Below, piece by piece: positions 1 to 9,515 of a stretch of DNA of 64,000 nt. Position numbers and translations under genes: made by a program. Below the pieces are notes generated by a model. It saw only the letters and a program-made list of their open reading frames with translations, was not told the origin of the DNA and ran no database searches. Origin of the DNA: Cellulomonas sp. KH9. Its GTDB lineage: Bacteria; Actinomycetota; Actinomycetes; Actinomycetales; Cellulomonadaceae. How positions within the stretch are numbered: position 1 is the first letter of the stretch; each line of letters opens with the position of its first letter. The stretch lies in the NCBI RefSeq assembly GCF_900114185.1, contig NZ_FOSE01000002.1:683909-747908 (forward strand), written 5' to 3'.

Positions 1-311
1 TGGTCCTCACGGAACCGCTTGTGGCACGACAGGCACTCGGTCAGCGGGTCGGTGAAGACGCCGACGTGGCCGGACGCGACCCAGACCTGGCGCGGCAGGA
101 TCACCGAGGAGTCGAGGCCGACGATGTCGTCGCGGCTCGTGACCATCGCGCGCCACCACTGGCGCTTGATGTTCTCCTTCAGCTCGACACCGAGCGGTCC
201 GTAGTCCCACGCGGAGCGGGTGCCCCCGTAGATCTCACCGCTCGGGAACACGAAGCCCCGGCGCTTGGCGAGGGAGACGACGGAGTCGAGACGGGACGGT
301 GCGGCAGCCAC
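1..311 (-). CDS. glyS: Glycine--tRNA ligase, N-terminal part (runs off the window)
   Basis: Charges tRNA-Gly with glycine in the cytoplasm. The 103 codons seen begin with a GTG preceded at 9 nt by CAGGAG (321-326), a good ribosome binding site. The translation contains '[18 protein letters not shown]' and '[15 protein letters not shown]', the start of the class II catalytic domain of the single-chain (alpha2, eukaryote/actinobacterial type) glycyl-tRNA synthetase, and a C-x2-C motif (SCHKRF) near the window edge. The C-terminal anticodon-binding part lies outside the window. It is transcribed divergently from znuA across about 150 bp. I chose this start because the family begins shortly before the SLAKRRGF block and the RBS spacing is right. 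Confidence 0.93.
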   Translation of the reverse strand, partial: MAAAPSRLDSVVSLAKRRGFVFPSGEIYGGTRSAWDYGPLGVELKENIKRQWWRAMVTSRDDIVGLDSSVILPRQVWVASGHVGVFTDPLTECLSCHKRFRED

Positions 312-424
312 GGTGGGTTTCTCCTGGGTCGAGGACGTCCGCGGCTGGGTGCCGCGGGGCACAGCAGCCCAGGTTATCGGTCGCCCGGCAGGGTGCCGCA
401 CACGTCTCCGGTCGGGTCGCTGTT

Positions 425-454
425 TTGACAACGGTTCTCGACAGGATTGAGAAT
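425..454 (+). promoter_or_regulatory. znuA promoter (-35 TTGACA, -10 GAGAAT), probably leaderless
   Basis: TTGACA at 425-430 is a perfect -35. GAGAAT at 449-454 is a 4/6 match to the -10, 18 bp downstream. The expected start of transcription falls about 7 nt later, on or next to the A of the znuA ATG at 462, so the mRNA would have no 5' leader. No Shine-Dalgarno sequence precedes this ATG. Confidence 0.6.
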
Positions 455-462
455 CGGTCTCA
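448..462. promoter_or_regulatory. Zur-like inverted repeat over the znuA start
   Basis: TGAGA-N5-TCTCA is a perfect 5+5 palindrome that covers the -10 box and the first base of znuA. Known actinobacterial Zur boxes are AT-richer palindromes of the general form TGAaAatgattTTCA, so the outer TGA...TCA and the spacing agree but the core does not. Position over the promoter of a zinc importer makes zinc-dependent repression the natural inference. No zur gene is in this window. Confidence 0.45.
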
Positions 463-1427
463 TGTCCCCGCATCACCGTCGCCCCGCCCTCCTCGCCGCA
501 CTCACCGCGCCCGTCCTCGCGCTGTCGGCGTGCGCGTCCACGGCCGGCGACGACGGGACGGTGCGGGCGCTGGCGTCCTTCTACCCCCTGCAGATGGTGC
601 TCGAGGAGGTCGGGGGCGACCGGATCGACGTCGACTCCCTGACCCCGCCCGGCGCCGAGCCGCACGACGTCGAGCTGTCACCCGCGCAGGTCGCCGCCCT
701 CGACGCCGCGGACCTCGTCGTCTACCAGTCCGGCTTCCAGCCCTCCGTGGACGACGCCGTCGCGCAGACCGCACCCGAGCACGTCGTCGACGCGGCGGAC
801 CGGGCGGACCTCGACAGTGCCGCGACGCACGAGGACGAGCACGCCGACGACGGGCACGCGGAGGACGAGCACGCCGACGACGAGCACGCCGACGACGGGC
901 ACGACCACGACGGCCTCGACCCCCACTTCTGGCTCGACCCGACGCGCCTGGCCGCCCTCGCCGGGCCGGTCGCCGACGCGCTGTCCGAGATCGACCCCGA
1001 CGGCGCCGAGACGTACCGGGCCAACGCCGACGCGCTCGTGGACCGCCTGACCGACCTCGACGAGACGTACACCGCCGCCCTGGCCACCTGCGAGCGCCGC
1101 GTGCTGGTCACCTCGCACGAGGCCTTCGGCTACCTCGCGGACCGCTACGACCTGGAGCAGGTCGGCATCTCGGGCATCGACCCGGAGTCCGAGCCGTCGC
1201 CGGCGCGGCTGCGGGAGGTCGGCGACGTCGTCCGCGACCGGGGCGTCACGACGATCTTCTTCGAGACGCTCGCGTCGCCCAAGGTCGCGCAGACCCTCGC
1301 CGCGGACCTGGGCGTCGAGACGGCCGTGCTCGACCCGATCGAGGGCGTGACGGACGACTCGCAGGACTACTTCTCGATCGCCGAGGCCAACCTCGACGCC
1401 CTGCGCGTGGCATTGTCCTGCTCGTGA
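462..1427 (+). CDS. znuA: Zinc ABC transporter substrate-binding lipoprotein
   Basis: Extracytoplasmic zinc-binding protein (cluster A-I, 321 aa) that delivers metal to ZnuB/ZnuC. It begins with a lipoprotein signal: Arg-containing n-region, hydrophobic core, lipobox LSAC, so the mature protein is lipid-anchored at about Cys22. Residues 122-150 are a His/Asp/Glu-rich loop made of decapeptide repeats ([10 protein letters not shown]), followed by DPHFWLDP, the conserved metal-ligand His block of the family; later ligands are in SHEAFGYL and in [11 protein letters not shown]. The ATG at 462 was preferred to an in-frame TTG at 447 because the lipoprotein signal starts there. Its TGA overlaps the GTG of znuC, showing one operon znuACB. 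Zinc rather than manganese is inferred from the His-rich loop. Confidence 0.93.
   Translation: MSPHHRRPALLAALTAPVLALSACASTAGDDGTVRALASFYPLQMVLEEVGGDRIDVDSLTPPGAEPHDVELSPAQVAALDAADLVVYQSGFQPSVDDAVAQTAPEHVVDAADRADLDSAATHEDEHADDGHAEDEHADDEHADDGHDHDGLDPHFWLDPTRLAALAGPVADALSEIDPDGAETYRANADALVDRLTDLDETYTAALATCERRVLVTSHEAFGYLADRYDLEQVGISGIDPESEPSPARLREVGDVVRDRGVTTIFFETLASPKVAQTLAADLGVETAVLDPIEGVTDDSQDYFSIAEANLDALRVALSCS
829..911 (+). repeat. 30-bp tandem repeat encoding the His-rich metal loop of znuA
   Basis: Two nearly identical 30-bp units (831-860 and 861-890) and a partial third unit encode [10 protein letters not shown] / [10 protein letters not shown] / DDGHDHD. The copies differ by single bases, so the array looks recently expanded and could vary in copy number between strains, changing the number of loop histidines. 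Confidence 0.8.
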
Positions 1428-2194
1428 ACGCGATCGAGGCCGTCGGCGTCCACGTGACCCTCGGCGGCCAGCCCATCGTCCGCGGCGTCGACCTGGCGGT
1501 GCCCACCGGCCAGGTGCTCGCGCTGCTCGGCGCCAACGGGTCCGGCAAGTCGACCCTGGTCCGCGCACTGCTGGGCGTCGTCCCGCACGTGTCGGGGACC
1601 GTCCAGCTGCTCGGTGCACCGCTCGGGCCGCGGGTGCCCTGGGACCGCGTCGGGTACGTGCCGCAGCGGATGGCCGCGGCCGGGGGCGTCCCCACCACCG
1701 CCCTCGAGGTCGTCGTCTCGGGGATGCTGCACGGTCGCCGGCTGCGCCCGCCCCGCGACCGGCGACCGCGGGCGCTCGCCGCACTCGACGCGCTCGGGGT
1801 CGCGCACCTGCGGGACCGCCGGGTGCAGGAGCTCTCTGGCGGCCAGCAGCAGCGCGTGCTCATCGCCCGTGCACTGGTGCGCGAGCCCCGGCTCCTGGTG
1901 CTCGACGAGCCCACGTCCGGGATCGACCTGCCCACGCAGCGCGCGTTCGTGGACACGTTGTCCCGCCTGCGCGACACGGGGACCACCGTCGTCGTGGTCC
2001 TGCACGAGATCGGCCCGTTCGCCCCGCTCATCGACCGCGCCGTCGTGCTGCGGCACGGGCAGGTCGTGCACGACGGCCCCCCACCGCCCGCCCGCGGCGA
2101 GCACGGCGACGCCGGCCACGACCACACGCACCCGCACGCCGACCCCGAGCCGCCCACCGACGGCCCCGACCTGACGCTGGAGGTGACGCCGTGA
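1424..2194 (+). CDS. znuC: Zinc ABC transporter ATP-binding protein
   Basis: Cytoplasmic ATPase (256 aa) that drives zinc import through ZnuB. Walker A GANGSGKST lies at about residues 37-45, the ABC signature LSGGQQQRVLIARAL near 142-156, and Walker B LLVLDEPTSGID just after. The last 40 residues are a family-atypical His-rich tail (HGDAGHDHTHPHAD) that could buffer or sense zinc at the inner face of the membrane; that role is inference. It starts with GTG overlapping the znuA stop (GTGA) and its own stop overlaps the GTG of znuB, so the three are translationally coupled. Confidence 0.93.
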   Translation: MNAIEAVGVHVTLGGQPIVRGVDLAVPTGQVLALLGANGSGKSTLVRALLGVVPHVSGTVQLLGAPLGPRVPWDRVGYVPQRMAAAGGVPTTALEVVVSGMLHGRRLRPPRDRRPRALAALDALGVAHLRDRRVQELSGGQQQRVLIARALVREPRLLVLDEPTSGIDLPTQRAFVDTLSRLRDTGTTVVVVLHEIGPFAPLIDRAVVLRHGQVVHDGPPPPARGEHGDAGHDHTHPHADPEPPTDGPDLTLEVTP

Positions 2195-3168
2195 CCGGGT
2201 GGGAGCAGGTGCTCACGCTGCTGGCCTCGCCGCTGATGCAGCGTGCGCTCGTCGCGGCCGTGCTCGTCGGTGCCGCGGCCCCCGTCGTGGGCACGTTCCT
2301 GGTCCAGCGCCGCATGGCGCTCATGGGGGACGGCATCGGTCACGTCGCGCTGACGGGCGTGGCCCTCGGCTGGCTCGTGGGCAGCTGGGCGGCGGTCTCC
2401 CCCGCCGACTCCCTCGCGGTACCCGGTGCGGTCGTCGCCGCGCTCGTCGGGTCCGTCGTCATCGAGCTGGTCCGCGAGCGCGGCCGCACGAGCGGCGACC
2501 TGGCCCTCGCGATCATGTTCTACGGCGGCATCGCCGGCGGGGTGCTGCTCATCAAGGTCGCGGGCGGCACCAACGCGAACCTCATGAGCTACCTGTTCGG
2601 GTCGATCTCCACGGTCTCGACGGGCGACCTCTGGTGGACGGCGGCGCTGGCCGTGCTCGTCCTGGTGGTCGGCGTCGGTCTGCGCTGGGCGCTGTTCGCG
2701 GTGAGCCACGACGAGGAGTTCGCACGCGCCAGCGGGCTGCCCGTGCGGGCGCTGTCGATGGTCGTCGCCGCGCTCGCCGCGCTGACGGTCACGATCTCGA
2801 TGCGCGTCGTGGGGCTGCTGCTCGTCAGCGCCCTGATGATCGTGCCGGTCGCGGTGGCCCAGATCCTCTCCCGCTCGTTCGGCCGCACGATGCTGCTCGC
2901 GAGCGGCATCGGGGTCGCGGTGAGCGTCGTGGGCCTGCTGATCACCTACTGGAACGACGTGCCGCCGGGCGCGACGATCGTCGTGCTCGCGATCGGCCTG
3001 TACGCGGCGGCGGCGGTCGCGCACCCCCTGGTGGCCCGGCGCCGCGCCGCCGGGCGCGACCCGCACCCGGACGTGTCGGACGACGTGCTCGTGCCCGCGA
3101 CGGACCCGGACTGCGCACCCGGGTCCGCACCCGGGTCGCCGGCCGGGACCGGGACCACCGGCCGGTGA
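2191..3168 (+). CDS. znuB: Zinc ABC transporter permease
   Basis: Integral membrane permease of the ABC-3 family (325 aa). At least seven hydrophobic segments are visible, beginning with ALVAAVLVGAAAPVVGTFLV. The family hallmark RRMALMGDGIGHVALTGVA, which couples to the ATPase, follows the first helix. The last 45 residues are a hydrophilic Asp/Pro/Gly tail. It starts at a GTG overlapping the znuC stop and is the last gene of znuACB. Confidence 0.93.
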   Translation: MTGWEQVLTLLASPLMQRALVAAVLVGAAAPVVGTFLVQRRMALMGDGIGHVALTGVALGWLVGSWAAVSPADSLAVPGAVVAALVGSVVIELVRERGRTSGDLALAIMFYGGIAGGVLLIKVAGGTNANLMSYLFGSISTVSTGDLWWTAALAVLVLVVGVGLRWALFAVSHDEEFARASGLPVRALSMVVAALAALTVTISMRVVGLLLVSALMIVPVAVAQILSRSFGRTMLLASGIGVAVSVVGLLITYWNDVPPGATIVVLAIGLYAAAAVAHPLVARRRAAGRDPHPDVSDDVLVPATDPDCAPGSAPGSPAGTGTTGR

Positions 3169-3187
3169 GACGCCCCGCCGCCGGACG

Positions 3188-3193
3188 TACGAT
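3188..3193 (+). promoter_or_regulatory. -10 box TACGAT upstream of the DedA-like gene
   Basis: TACGAT ends 6 nt before the ATG at 3200. The intervening CGAGGG could act as a weak Shine-Dalgarno, or the transcript may be leaderless. No convincing -35 is seen. Confidence 0.4.
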
Positions 3194-3199
3194 CGAGGG

Positions 3200-3790
3200 A
3201 TGACGTCGCCGCAGGTGCTGGCCGAGTACGGCCTCGACGGGATGCCCGTCGCGGTCGCGCTGGTGTGCCTGTTCGGCATCGTGATGGCGCGGTCGCACCT
3301 CACGTACTGGGCGGGACGCGGCGTCGAGCGCGGCGCCCGGCTCGAGGGCGAGCGGCGCCACGGCCCCCGCTGGTGGCAGCGCGTCGTCGAGCGCACGACC
3401 CGGGTGGCGTCGACACCGTCGGCGCGGCGCGGGGTGGCGCTGGTGCACCGGTGGGGCTGGATCGCGGTCACGCTCGCGTACGTCACCGTCGGCATCCAGA
3501 CGGCCGTGTTCGTCGGCGCCGGCGTCCTGCGCATGCCCTACCTGCGCTTCACGCTCGCGTCGATCCCCGGTGCCGCCATGTGGGCGGTCATCTGGGGCAC
3601 GGTCGGGATCGGCGCGGTCTGGGGCGCCCTGTCGCTCGCCGCCGGCTCCCCGTGGGGCGTGGCCGCGCTGACGCTCGTCGTGCTCGCGCTGGTGCGTGCC
3701 GTGGTCGTGGGCCGTCGCCGGCGCGCCGAGCCGGGCCTGGCCCCCACGGGCACGCACGCCGAGCCCGCGACGACGCCCGAGCACCGCTGA
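3200..3790 (+). CDS. Short DedA/VTT-like membrane protein
   Basis: Membrane protein of 196 aa with about four hydrophobic segments. The stretch 'VLRMPYLRFTLASIPGAAMW' resembles the C-terminal half of the VTT/DedA domain, where an Arg and a Phe/Tyr-x-x-x-F pattern precede G-x-x-x-W; DedA proteins are thought to act in lipid transport and envelope homeostasis. The usual N-terminal half (E-x-x-x-P loop) is not visible, and an amphipathic basic region (residues 40-75) sits in its place. It may therefore be a shortened or diverged member. It follows znuB after 31 bp but has its own -10 box, so it is not clearly part of the zinc operon. Function unknown; the family call is moderate. Confidence 0.6.
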   Translation: MTSPQVLAEYGLDGMPVAVALVCLFGIVMARSHLTYWAGRGVERGARLEGERRHGPRWWQRVVERTTRVASTPSARRGVALVHRWGWIAVTLAYVTVGIQTAVFVGAGVLRMPYLRFTLASIPGAAMWAVIWGTVGIGAVWGALSLAAGSPWGVAALTLVVLALVRAVVVGRRRRAEPGLAPTGTHAEPATTPEHR

Positions 3791-3813
3791 GCACCCGGGC
3801 CACCACCGACACG

Positions 3814-4605
3814 TCAGGAGGTCACCGGGGCGTCCACGGCGCCGCCGTAGCGCCGGTCACGGCGCGCGTACGTCTCCACCGCCCGCCACAGGTGCCGACG
3901 GTCCACGTCGGGCCACGGCTCGTCGAGGAAGACCAGCTCGGCGTACGCCGACTGCCAGAGCATGAAGTTCGAGATGCGCTGCTCCCCCGACGACCGCAGG
4001 AACAGGTCGACGTCCGGCAGGTCGGGCTCGTCGAGGTACTTCTGCACGGTCTTCTCGGTCACGCGCTCGGGCTTCAGCCGTCCCGCGGCGACCTCCCGTG
4101 CGATGGCCTGCGCCGCGTCGGCGATCTCGGCGCGCCCGCCGTAGTTCACGCACATGGTCAGCGTGCAGGTGGTGTTGCCGGCGGTCTGCCGCTCCGCCGT
4201 CTCGAGCTCGTTGATGACGGACCGCCACAGACGCGGGCGACGCCCCGCCCACCGCACCCGCACGCCCCAGGAGTCCATGAGGTCCCGCCGGCGGCGCAGC
4301 ACGTCGCGGTTGAAGCCCATGAGGAAGCGCACCTCGTCGGGCGATCGCGACCAGTTCTCGGTCGAGAACGCGTACGCCGACACGTGCTGCACGCCGATCT
4401 CGATCGCCCCGGCCACGACGTCCAGCAGCGAGGCCTCGCCGGCTCGGTGCCCCTCGACGCGCGGCAGCCCGCGGGCGTTGGCCCAGCGGCCGTTGCCGTC
4501 CATGACGACCGCGACGTGCCGCGGTACCAGCTCCCGCGGGATCTGCGGCGGGCGGGCGCCGGACGGGTGCGGGTAGGGCGGGACGATCTCGCGGGGCACG
4601 TCCAC
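3814..4605 (-). CDS. uppS: Isoprenyl transferase (undecaprenyl/decaprenyl diphosphate synthase type)
   Basis: Cis-prenyltransferase (263 aa) that condenses isopentenyl diphosphate units onto an allylic primer to make the long polyprenyl diphosphate carrier for cell-wall synthesis. The invariant block [13 protein letters not shown] carries the catalytic Asp (D36). Further conserved blocks are [32 protein letters not shown] and, at the C-terminus, [24 protein letters not shown] in part, which holds the Arg and Glu that bind diphosphate. The start is GTG 4605; GTG 4599 two codons later is equally possible. It lies 46 bp downstream of recO on the same strand, a common actinobacterial arrangement. 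Confidence 0.93.
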   Translation of the reverse strand: MDVPREIVPPYPHPSGARPPQIPRELVPRHVAVVMDGNGRWANARGLPRVEGHRAGEASLLDVVAGAIEIGVQHVSAYAFSTENWSRSPDEVRFLMGFNRDVLRRRRDLMDSWGVRVRWAGRRPRLWRSVINELETAERQTAGNTTCTLTMCVNYGGRAEIADAAQAIAREVAAGRLKPERVTEKTVQKYLDEPDLPDVDLFLRSSGEQRISNFMLWQSAYAELVFLDEPWPDVDRRHLWRAVETYARRDRRYGGAVDAPVTS

Positions 4606-4651
4606 ATCGTGCCACCCGCGGTCGGCGGTGCGGTGCCCCCGGACGGGCGGG

Positions 4652-5383
4652 TCAGACCCGCTCGACCATCGGCAGCGAGCGCAGCCGCCGTTCGAGGTGG
4701 AACTGGCAGAACACCGCCACGAGCCCGTTGCCCTCCGCCCGGTGACGCTCGGCGCTGGCGTCGGCCACCGCCCAGTCGCCCGACAGCAGCGCGGCGAGCA
4801 GCGCGAACGTCTCGGGGGCCGGTGCCGCGGCGCCCGGCGGCCGGCACGCACCGCACACGGCGCCGCCCACGGCCGGGGCGAACGCGTGGTGCGGGCCCGG
4901 TGCCCCGCAGCGGGCGCAGTCGGTGAAGCTCGGCGCCCAGCCGGCCACGGCGAGCGCGCGCAGCAGGTAGGAGTCCAGGACCAGGCCCGCCGCGTGCGCC
5001 CGCGTCGCGAGCGCCCGCACGGCGCCCACCAGCAGCCGGTACTGCTGCACGGAGGGCTCCCGCTCCGCCTCGACCAGCCGCTCGGCCGTCTCGAGCATCA
5101 CCGTGCCGACGGTGTACAGCGCGTAGTCCTCGCACACCTGGCGGCCGTACGACCCCAGCGTCTCCACCTGGGTCACGACGTCGAGGTTGCGCCCGGTGCT
5201 CAGCTGCACGTCGACGTGCATGAACGGCTCGAGCCGCGACCCGAACCGCGAGGTCGTCCGGCGGACGCCCTTGCCGACCGCGCGCACCTTGCCGTGCTCG
5301 CGCGTCAGGAGGGTCACGATGCGGTCGGCCTCCCCCAGCTTGTGGGTGCGCAGGACGATCGCCTCGTCGCGGTAGAGGCTCAC
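4652..5383 (-). CDS. recO: DNA repair protein RecO
   Basis: Recombination mediator (243 aa) that helps load RecA with RecF/RecR. The N-terminal OB fold starts with the typical [21 protein letters not shown] central helical region follows. Cysteines in DCARC and VCGAC (around residues 155-180) form a four-Cys zinc-binding element seen in many RecO proteins. The GTG start places this conserved block at residue 4. A GACAAT hexamer 6 nt upstream suggests a leaderless transcript that continues into uppS. Confidence 0.94.
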   Translation of the reverse strand: MSLYRDEAIVLRTHKLGEADRIVTLLTREHGKVRAVGKGVRRTTSRFGSRLEPFMHVDVQLSTGRNLDVVTQVETLGSYGRQVCEDYALYTVGTVMLETAERLVEAEREPSVQQYRLLVGAVRALATRAHAAGLVLDSYLLRALAVAGWAPSFTDCARCGAPGPHHAFAPAVGGAVCGACRPPGAAAPAPETFALLAALLSGDWAVADASAERHRAEGNGLVAVFCQFHLERRLRSLPMVERV

Positions 5384-5389
5384 GGGGCC

Positions 5390-5395
5390 ATTGTC
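5390..5395 (-). promoter_or_regulatory. -10 box GACAAT upstream of recO
   Basis: On the minus strand GACAAT is followed by GGCCCC and then the recO GTG, a 6-nt gap that places the transcription start at the start codon. There is no Shine-Dalgarno sequence. Confidence 0.45.
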
Positions 5396-5453
5396 CCCCG
5401 CGCCGCCGACACGGGCGGGCGCGGCGCGCAGGCGACGCCGTGCACCGCCAGTC

Positions 5454-5483
5454 GCCCGGGCCCTCTCGTGCGGGGGCCCGGGC
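5454..5483. terminator. Hairpin after leuA
   Basis: A perfect 10-bp stem (GCCCGGGCCC / GGGCCCGGGC) with a 10-nt loop lies 22 nt after the leuA stop and before recO. No U-tract follows, as is common in GC-rich actinobacteria, so it is terminator-like on structure alone. Confidence 0.6.
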
Positions 5484-5504
5484 CGACGTCGGGCGGCGCG
5501 GTCG

Positions 5505-7373
<1,869 letters not shown>

Positions 7374-7391
<18 letters not shown>

Positions 7392-7421
7392 GCGACGAAG
7401 AAGCAGCGAGCGTGCGCGCAC
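7374..7421 (-). CDS. leuA leader peptide
   Basis: A 15-codon ORF translates as VRARSLLLRRRDEAL and ends in TAG 72 nt before the leuA start. Three consecutive Leu codons (CTG CTT CTT) followed by Arg codons are the hallmark of transcription-attenuation leaders upstream of actinobacterial leuA. CTT is rare in such a GC-rich genome, which would make ribosome speed more sensitive to charged tRNA-Leu. The GTG lies 6 nt after a TAGGGT -10 box, so the leader itself is probably read from a leaderless transcript. Confidence 0.72.
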
Positions 7422-7427
7422 GGGACG

Positions 7428-7433
7428 ACCCTA
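7428..7433 (-). promoter_or_regulatory. -10 box TAGGGT of the leuA transcript
   Basis: TAGGGT is followed by CGTCCC and the GTG of the leader peptide. A TTGCGG about 19 bp upstream is a possible weak -35. Confidence 0.5.
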
Positions 7434-7519
7434 CCCCCGGGGGCACCCCGATCCGCAACCCGTCCTGCCGTGCCGCTCCCGACCCGGCCCGCACGACCCG
7501 ACGGGCCCGCACCGGGGCG

Positions 7520-8995
7520 TCACCCCAGCACGAGCACCTCGGACGCGGTGCGCGCGACCACGTGCCCACCGGCCGCCGTCACCGTGCGCACCCCCTCGGG
7601 CAGCGGCACCCGCCACGCCTCGACGCCGTCCCGCAGCCCGCGGGCCACCAACGTCGTGCGGTCCGGCCCCTCGTGCTCGGCGACCAGGACGTGCAGCGCG
7701 TCCGTCAGGGGCGACGCGCGCGGCGTGACGACCAGGTCCCGCTCCCACAGCAGCCGCCCGTCGGCACCGTCGACGGCACCCACGGACGCCTCCCCGGCGA
7801 GCACGACCACGCCGTCGGCCACGGCCACGGGTGACATCGAGGTCGGCAGCGACCACGCCGTGGTGCCGTCGGCCGCGCGCACGCCCAGGACCTGGCTGCC
7901 CGCGTCGACCAGCAGCGCGTCCACCGAGCGGTCCCCCACGGGCGAGGCGGGCAGCCCGGGGGCGGTCGCCCGGACCCCGCCGTCGGCGTCCCGCAGCTGC
8001 CCCGCGAGGCCGGAGGTCCAGGTCGCGAAGCCGCCGTCGGGCAGCGCGCTGACGAGGATCTGCCGGCCCGGGGGGCCGTCCTCGAGCACCCGGCCGTCGT
8101 CGACGTCGATCAGGACGGTCGAGACGGCCACCAGCGCGACGACGTCGCCCGCGAGCCGCAGGTCGGGTGCGGCGCGCAGGCCGCCGTCGTCGACCAGCGG
8201 GCCGGGCGAGGCCCAGGACCAGCGCACCGTGCCGTCCGTGCCGGCGCGACGCTCGACGAGCACCCGCCGGTCGGGCAGGGCGGTCGCCACGACGACGTCG
8301 TCGTCGTGGCGCAGGGCGCCGAGCAGCGGGCCCGTCACCTCCCAGGTGCCGCGCCGCGTGCCGTCGTCCGGCGCCAGGGCCAGGACGTGCGTGGGCGGGA
8401 CGTACGGCGTCGACTCCCCCGCACCGCCGTACACGACGTTCGGCTCGTCCCACAGGCACAGCAGCAGCGCGGCCGGGTCGGGGTGGCCGACGCAGGCGAC
8501 CGCGACGGACTCGAACCCCGCGCCGGGCGACTCGGTCACCTCGGCGCGCCACCGCAGGTCGCCCGTCGCAGGGTCCGAGGAACGCACGACCCAGGGCCCC
8601 TCGTCGTCGGTCACGGTCACGATCGCCCCGCCCGACGTCATGACCGGTGTCGGCCCGTCGGCCGCCGCGCGCCAGCGGACCACGGGGGCCTCGTCGAGCG
8701 GGCGGACGACACCCTCGAACCGGGCGAAGGCGTCCGCGCGTGCGGTCGCGGCCCGCTCGGTCGCGGCGGTCGCGAGCGCCCCGGCGGCCAGCACCACGAC
8801 CAGCACCCCGAGCAGCCAGGGCCACCAGCGCCGTCCGGACGGCTGCGGCCCGGAGCTGGTCGGCGGGTCCCCGGGACCGGCCGCACCGGGGCCGTCGCCG
8901 TGCAGCGACGACCCACCGGTCGGCGGACCACGGTCGTCCGCGTCGTCGACCAGCTCGACCGGCCGCATCCGCGAGGCCGGGCGCATGGCACCCAT
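7520..8995 (-). CDS. Membrane-anchored PQQ-like beta-propeller protein
   Basis: Protein of 491 aa with a Pro/Gly-rich cytoplasmic N-terminus, one membrane helix at about residues 57-80 (WPWLLGVLVVVLAAGALATA) and a large outside domain. That domain repeats the pattern of PQQ/Trp-docking propeller blades: 'dGtvRWsWas', 'aaDGTTAWSLP', 'GADGRLLWERDL', 'LRDGVEAWRVPLP'. No catalytic residues of quinoprotein dehydrogenases are evident, so a binding or scaffold role outside the membrane is more likely; function unknown. The ATG at 8995 lies 6 nt after a TAGTCT -10 box, which supports this start. It is monocistronic between leuA and the glyoxalase gene. Confidence 0.75.
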   Translation of the reverse strand: MGAMRPASRMRPVELVDDADDRGPPTGGSSLHGDGPGAAGPGDPPTSSGPQPSGRRWWPWLLGVLVVVLAAGALATAATERAATARADAFARFEGVVRPLDEAPVVRWRAAADGPTPVMTSGGAIVTVTDDEGPWVVRSSDPATGDLRWRAEVTESPGAGFESVAVACVGHPDPAALLLCLWDEPNVVYGGAGESTPYVPPTHVLALAPDDGTRRGTWEVTGPLLGALRHDDDVVVATALPDRRVLVERRAGTDGTVRWSWASPGPLVDDGGLRAAPDLRLAGDVVALVAVSTVLIDVDDGRVLEDGPPGRQILVSALPDGGFATWTSGLAGQLRDADGGVRATAPGLPASPVGDRSVDALLVDAGSQVLGVRAADGTTAWSLPTSMSPVAVADGVVVLAGEASVGAVDGADGRLLWERDLVVTPRASPLTDALHVLVAEHEGPDRTTLVARGLRDGVEAWRVPLPEGVRTVTAAGGHVVARTASEVLVLG

Positions 8996-9001
8996 GGGCC
9001 G

Positions 9002-9007
9002 AGACTA
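9002..9007 (-). promoter_or_regulatory. -10 box TAGTCT upstream of the propeller gene
   Basis: TAGTCT, then CGGCCC, then the ATG. The 6-nt gap implies a leaderless mRNA. Confidence 0.45.
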
Positions 9008-9039
9008 GGCCACGGGTGCCCTGCACGAGGCGCGGACGG

Positions 9040-9417
9040 TCACACCCACGTGACGAGCTGCCAGACGATCCCGTTCGGGTCGGCGACCTGGCAGTAGCGC
9101 TCGCCCCACGGCTCCGTCTCGGGCGGCGTGACGACCTCGGCGCCCGCGGCCGCCACGCGGGCGAACTCGGCGTCGACGTCGTCCACGACGAACACGACCA
9201 GCAGGCCCTGCCCGGAGGGTCCGGCGATCCGCTCGGGCCGGAACGAGGGCAGGCCGGTGCGCAGCAGGGTGATGTTCCAGCCCAGGTCGGGGTGGGTGAT
9301 CGCGACGAACCCGTCGGCCGACATCGCGTCGGTGAACCCGAAGTGCCGGCGTGCGAAGTCGGCCGACGCCTCGACGTCGTCCACGGTCAGGGACAGGGCG
9401 GATCCGGTGATGTGCAC
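9040..9417 (-). CDS. Glyoxalase/bleomycin-resistance-like (VOC) protein
   Basis: Small cytoplasmic VOC-fold protein (125 aa) with the two beta-alpha-beta-beta-beta halves: ALSLTVDDVEASADFARRHFGF at the start in part, and 'VDDVDAEFARVAAAGAEVV' then 'WGERYCQVADPNGIVWQLV' in the second half. The conserved Glu/His metal ligands of true glyoxalase I are not all present, so its substrate cannot be predicted; a drug-binding or dioxygenase-like role is possible. The GTG start has GAGGAG 4-5 nt upstream. It is divergent from a TetR gene across a perfect palindrome, so it is the likely target of that regulator. Confidence 0.8.
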   Translation of the reverse strand: MHITGSALSLTVDDVEASADFARRHFGFTDAMSADGFVAITHPDLGWNITLLRTGLPSFRPERIAGPSGQGLLVVFVVDDVDAEFARVAAAGAEVVTPPETEPWGERYCQVADPNGIVWQLVTWV

Positions 9418-9462
9418 GGTGCTCCTCACGGGTCGGGGCCGGGGTCGTCCCCCCCGGTGGAC

Positions 9463-9485
9463 TACCTTGTTCACCGTACAAGGTA
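9463..9485. promoter_or_regulatory. Operator-like palindrome between glyoxalase and tetR genes
   Basis: TACCTTGT-N7-ACAAGGTA is a perfect 8+8 inverted repeat, centred between the divergent start codons (9417 and 9516). Size and symmetry fit a TetR dimer site. It would let the TetR protein control both its own gene and the glyoxalase gene. Confidence 0.78.
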
Positions 9486-9515
9486 TCTGTCCCCGCGGAT
9501 GTTCCCGGAGGGTCC

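Noticed and set aside
829-911. Regular repeats in znuA, considered as a CRISPR-like array
   Set aside because: Units are directly joined with no spacers and are in frame within a lipoprotein gene.
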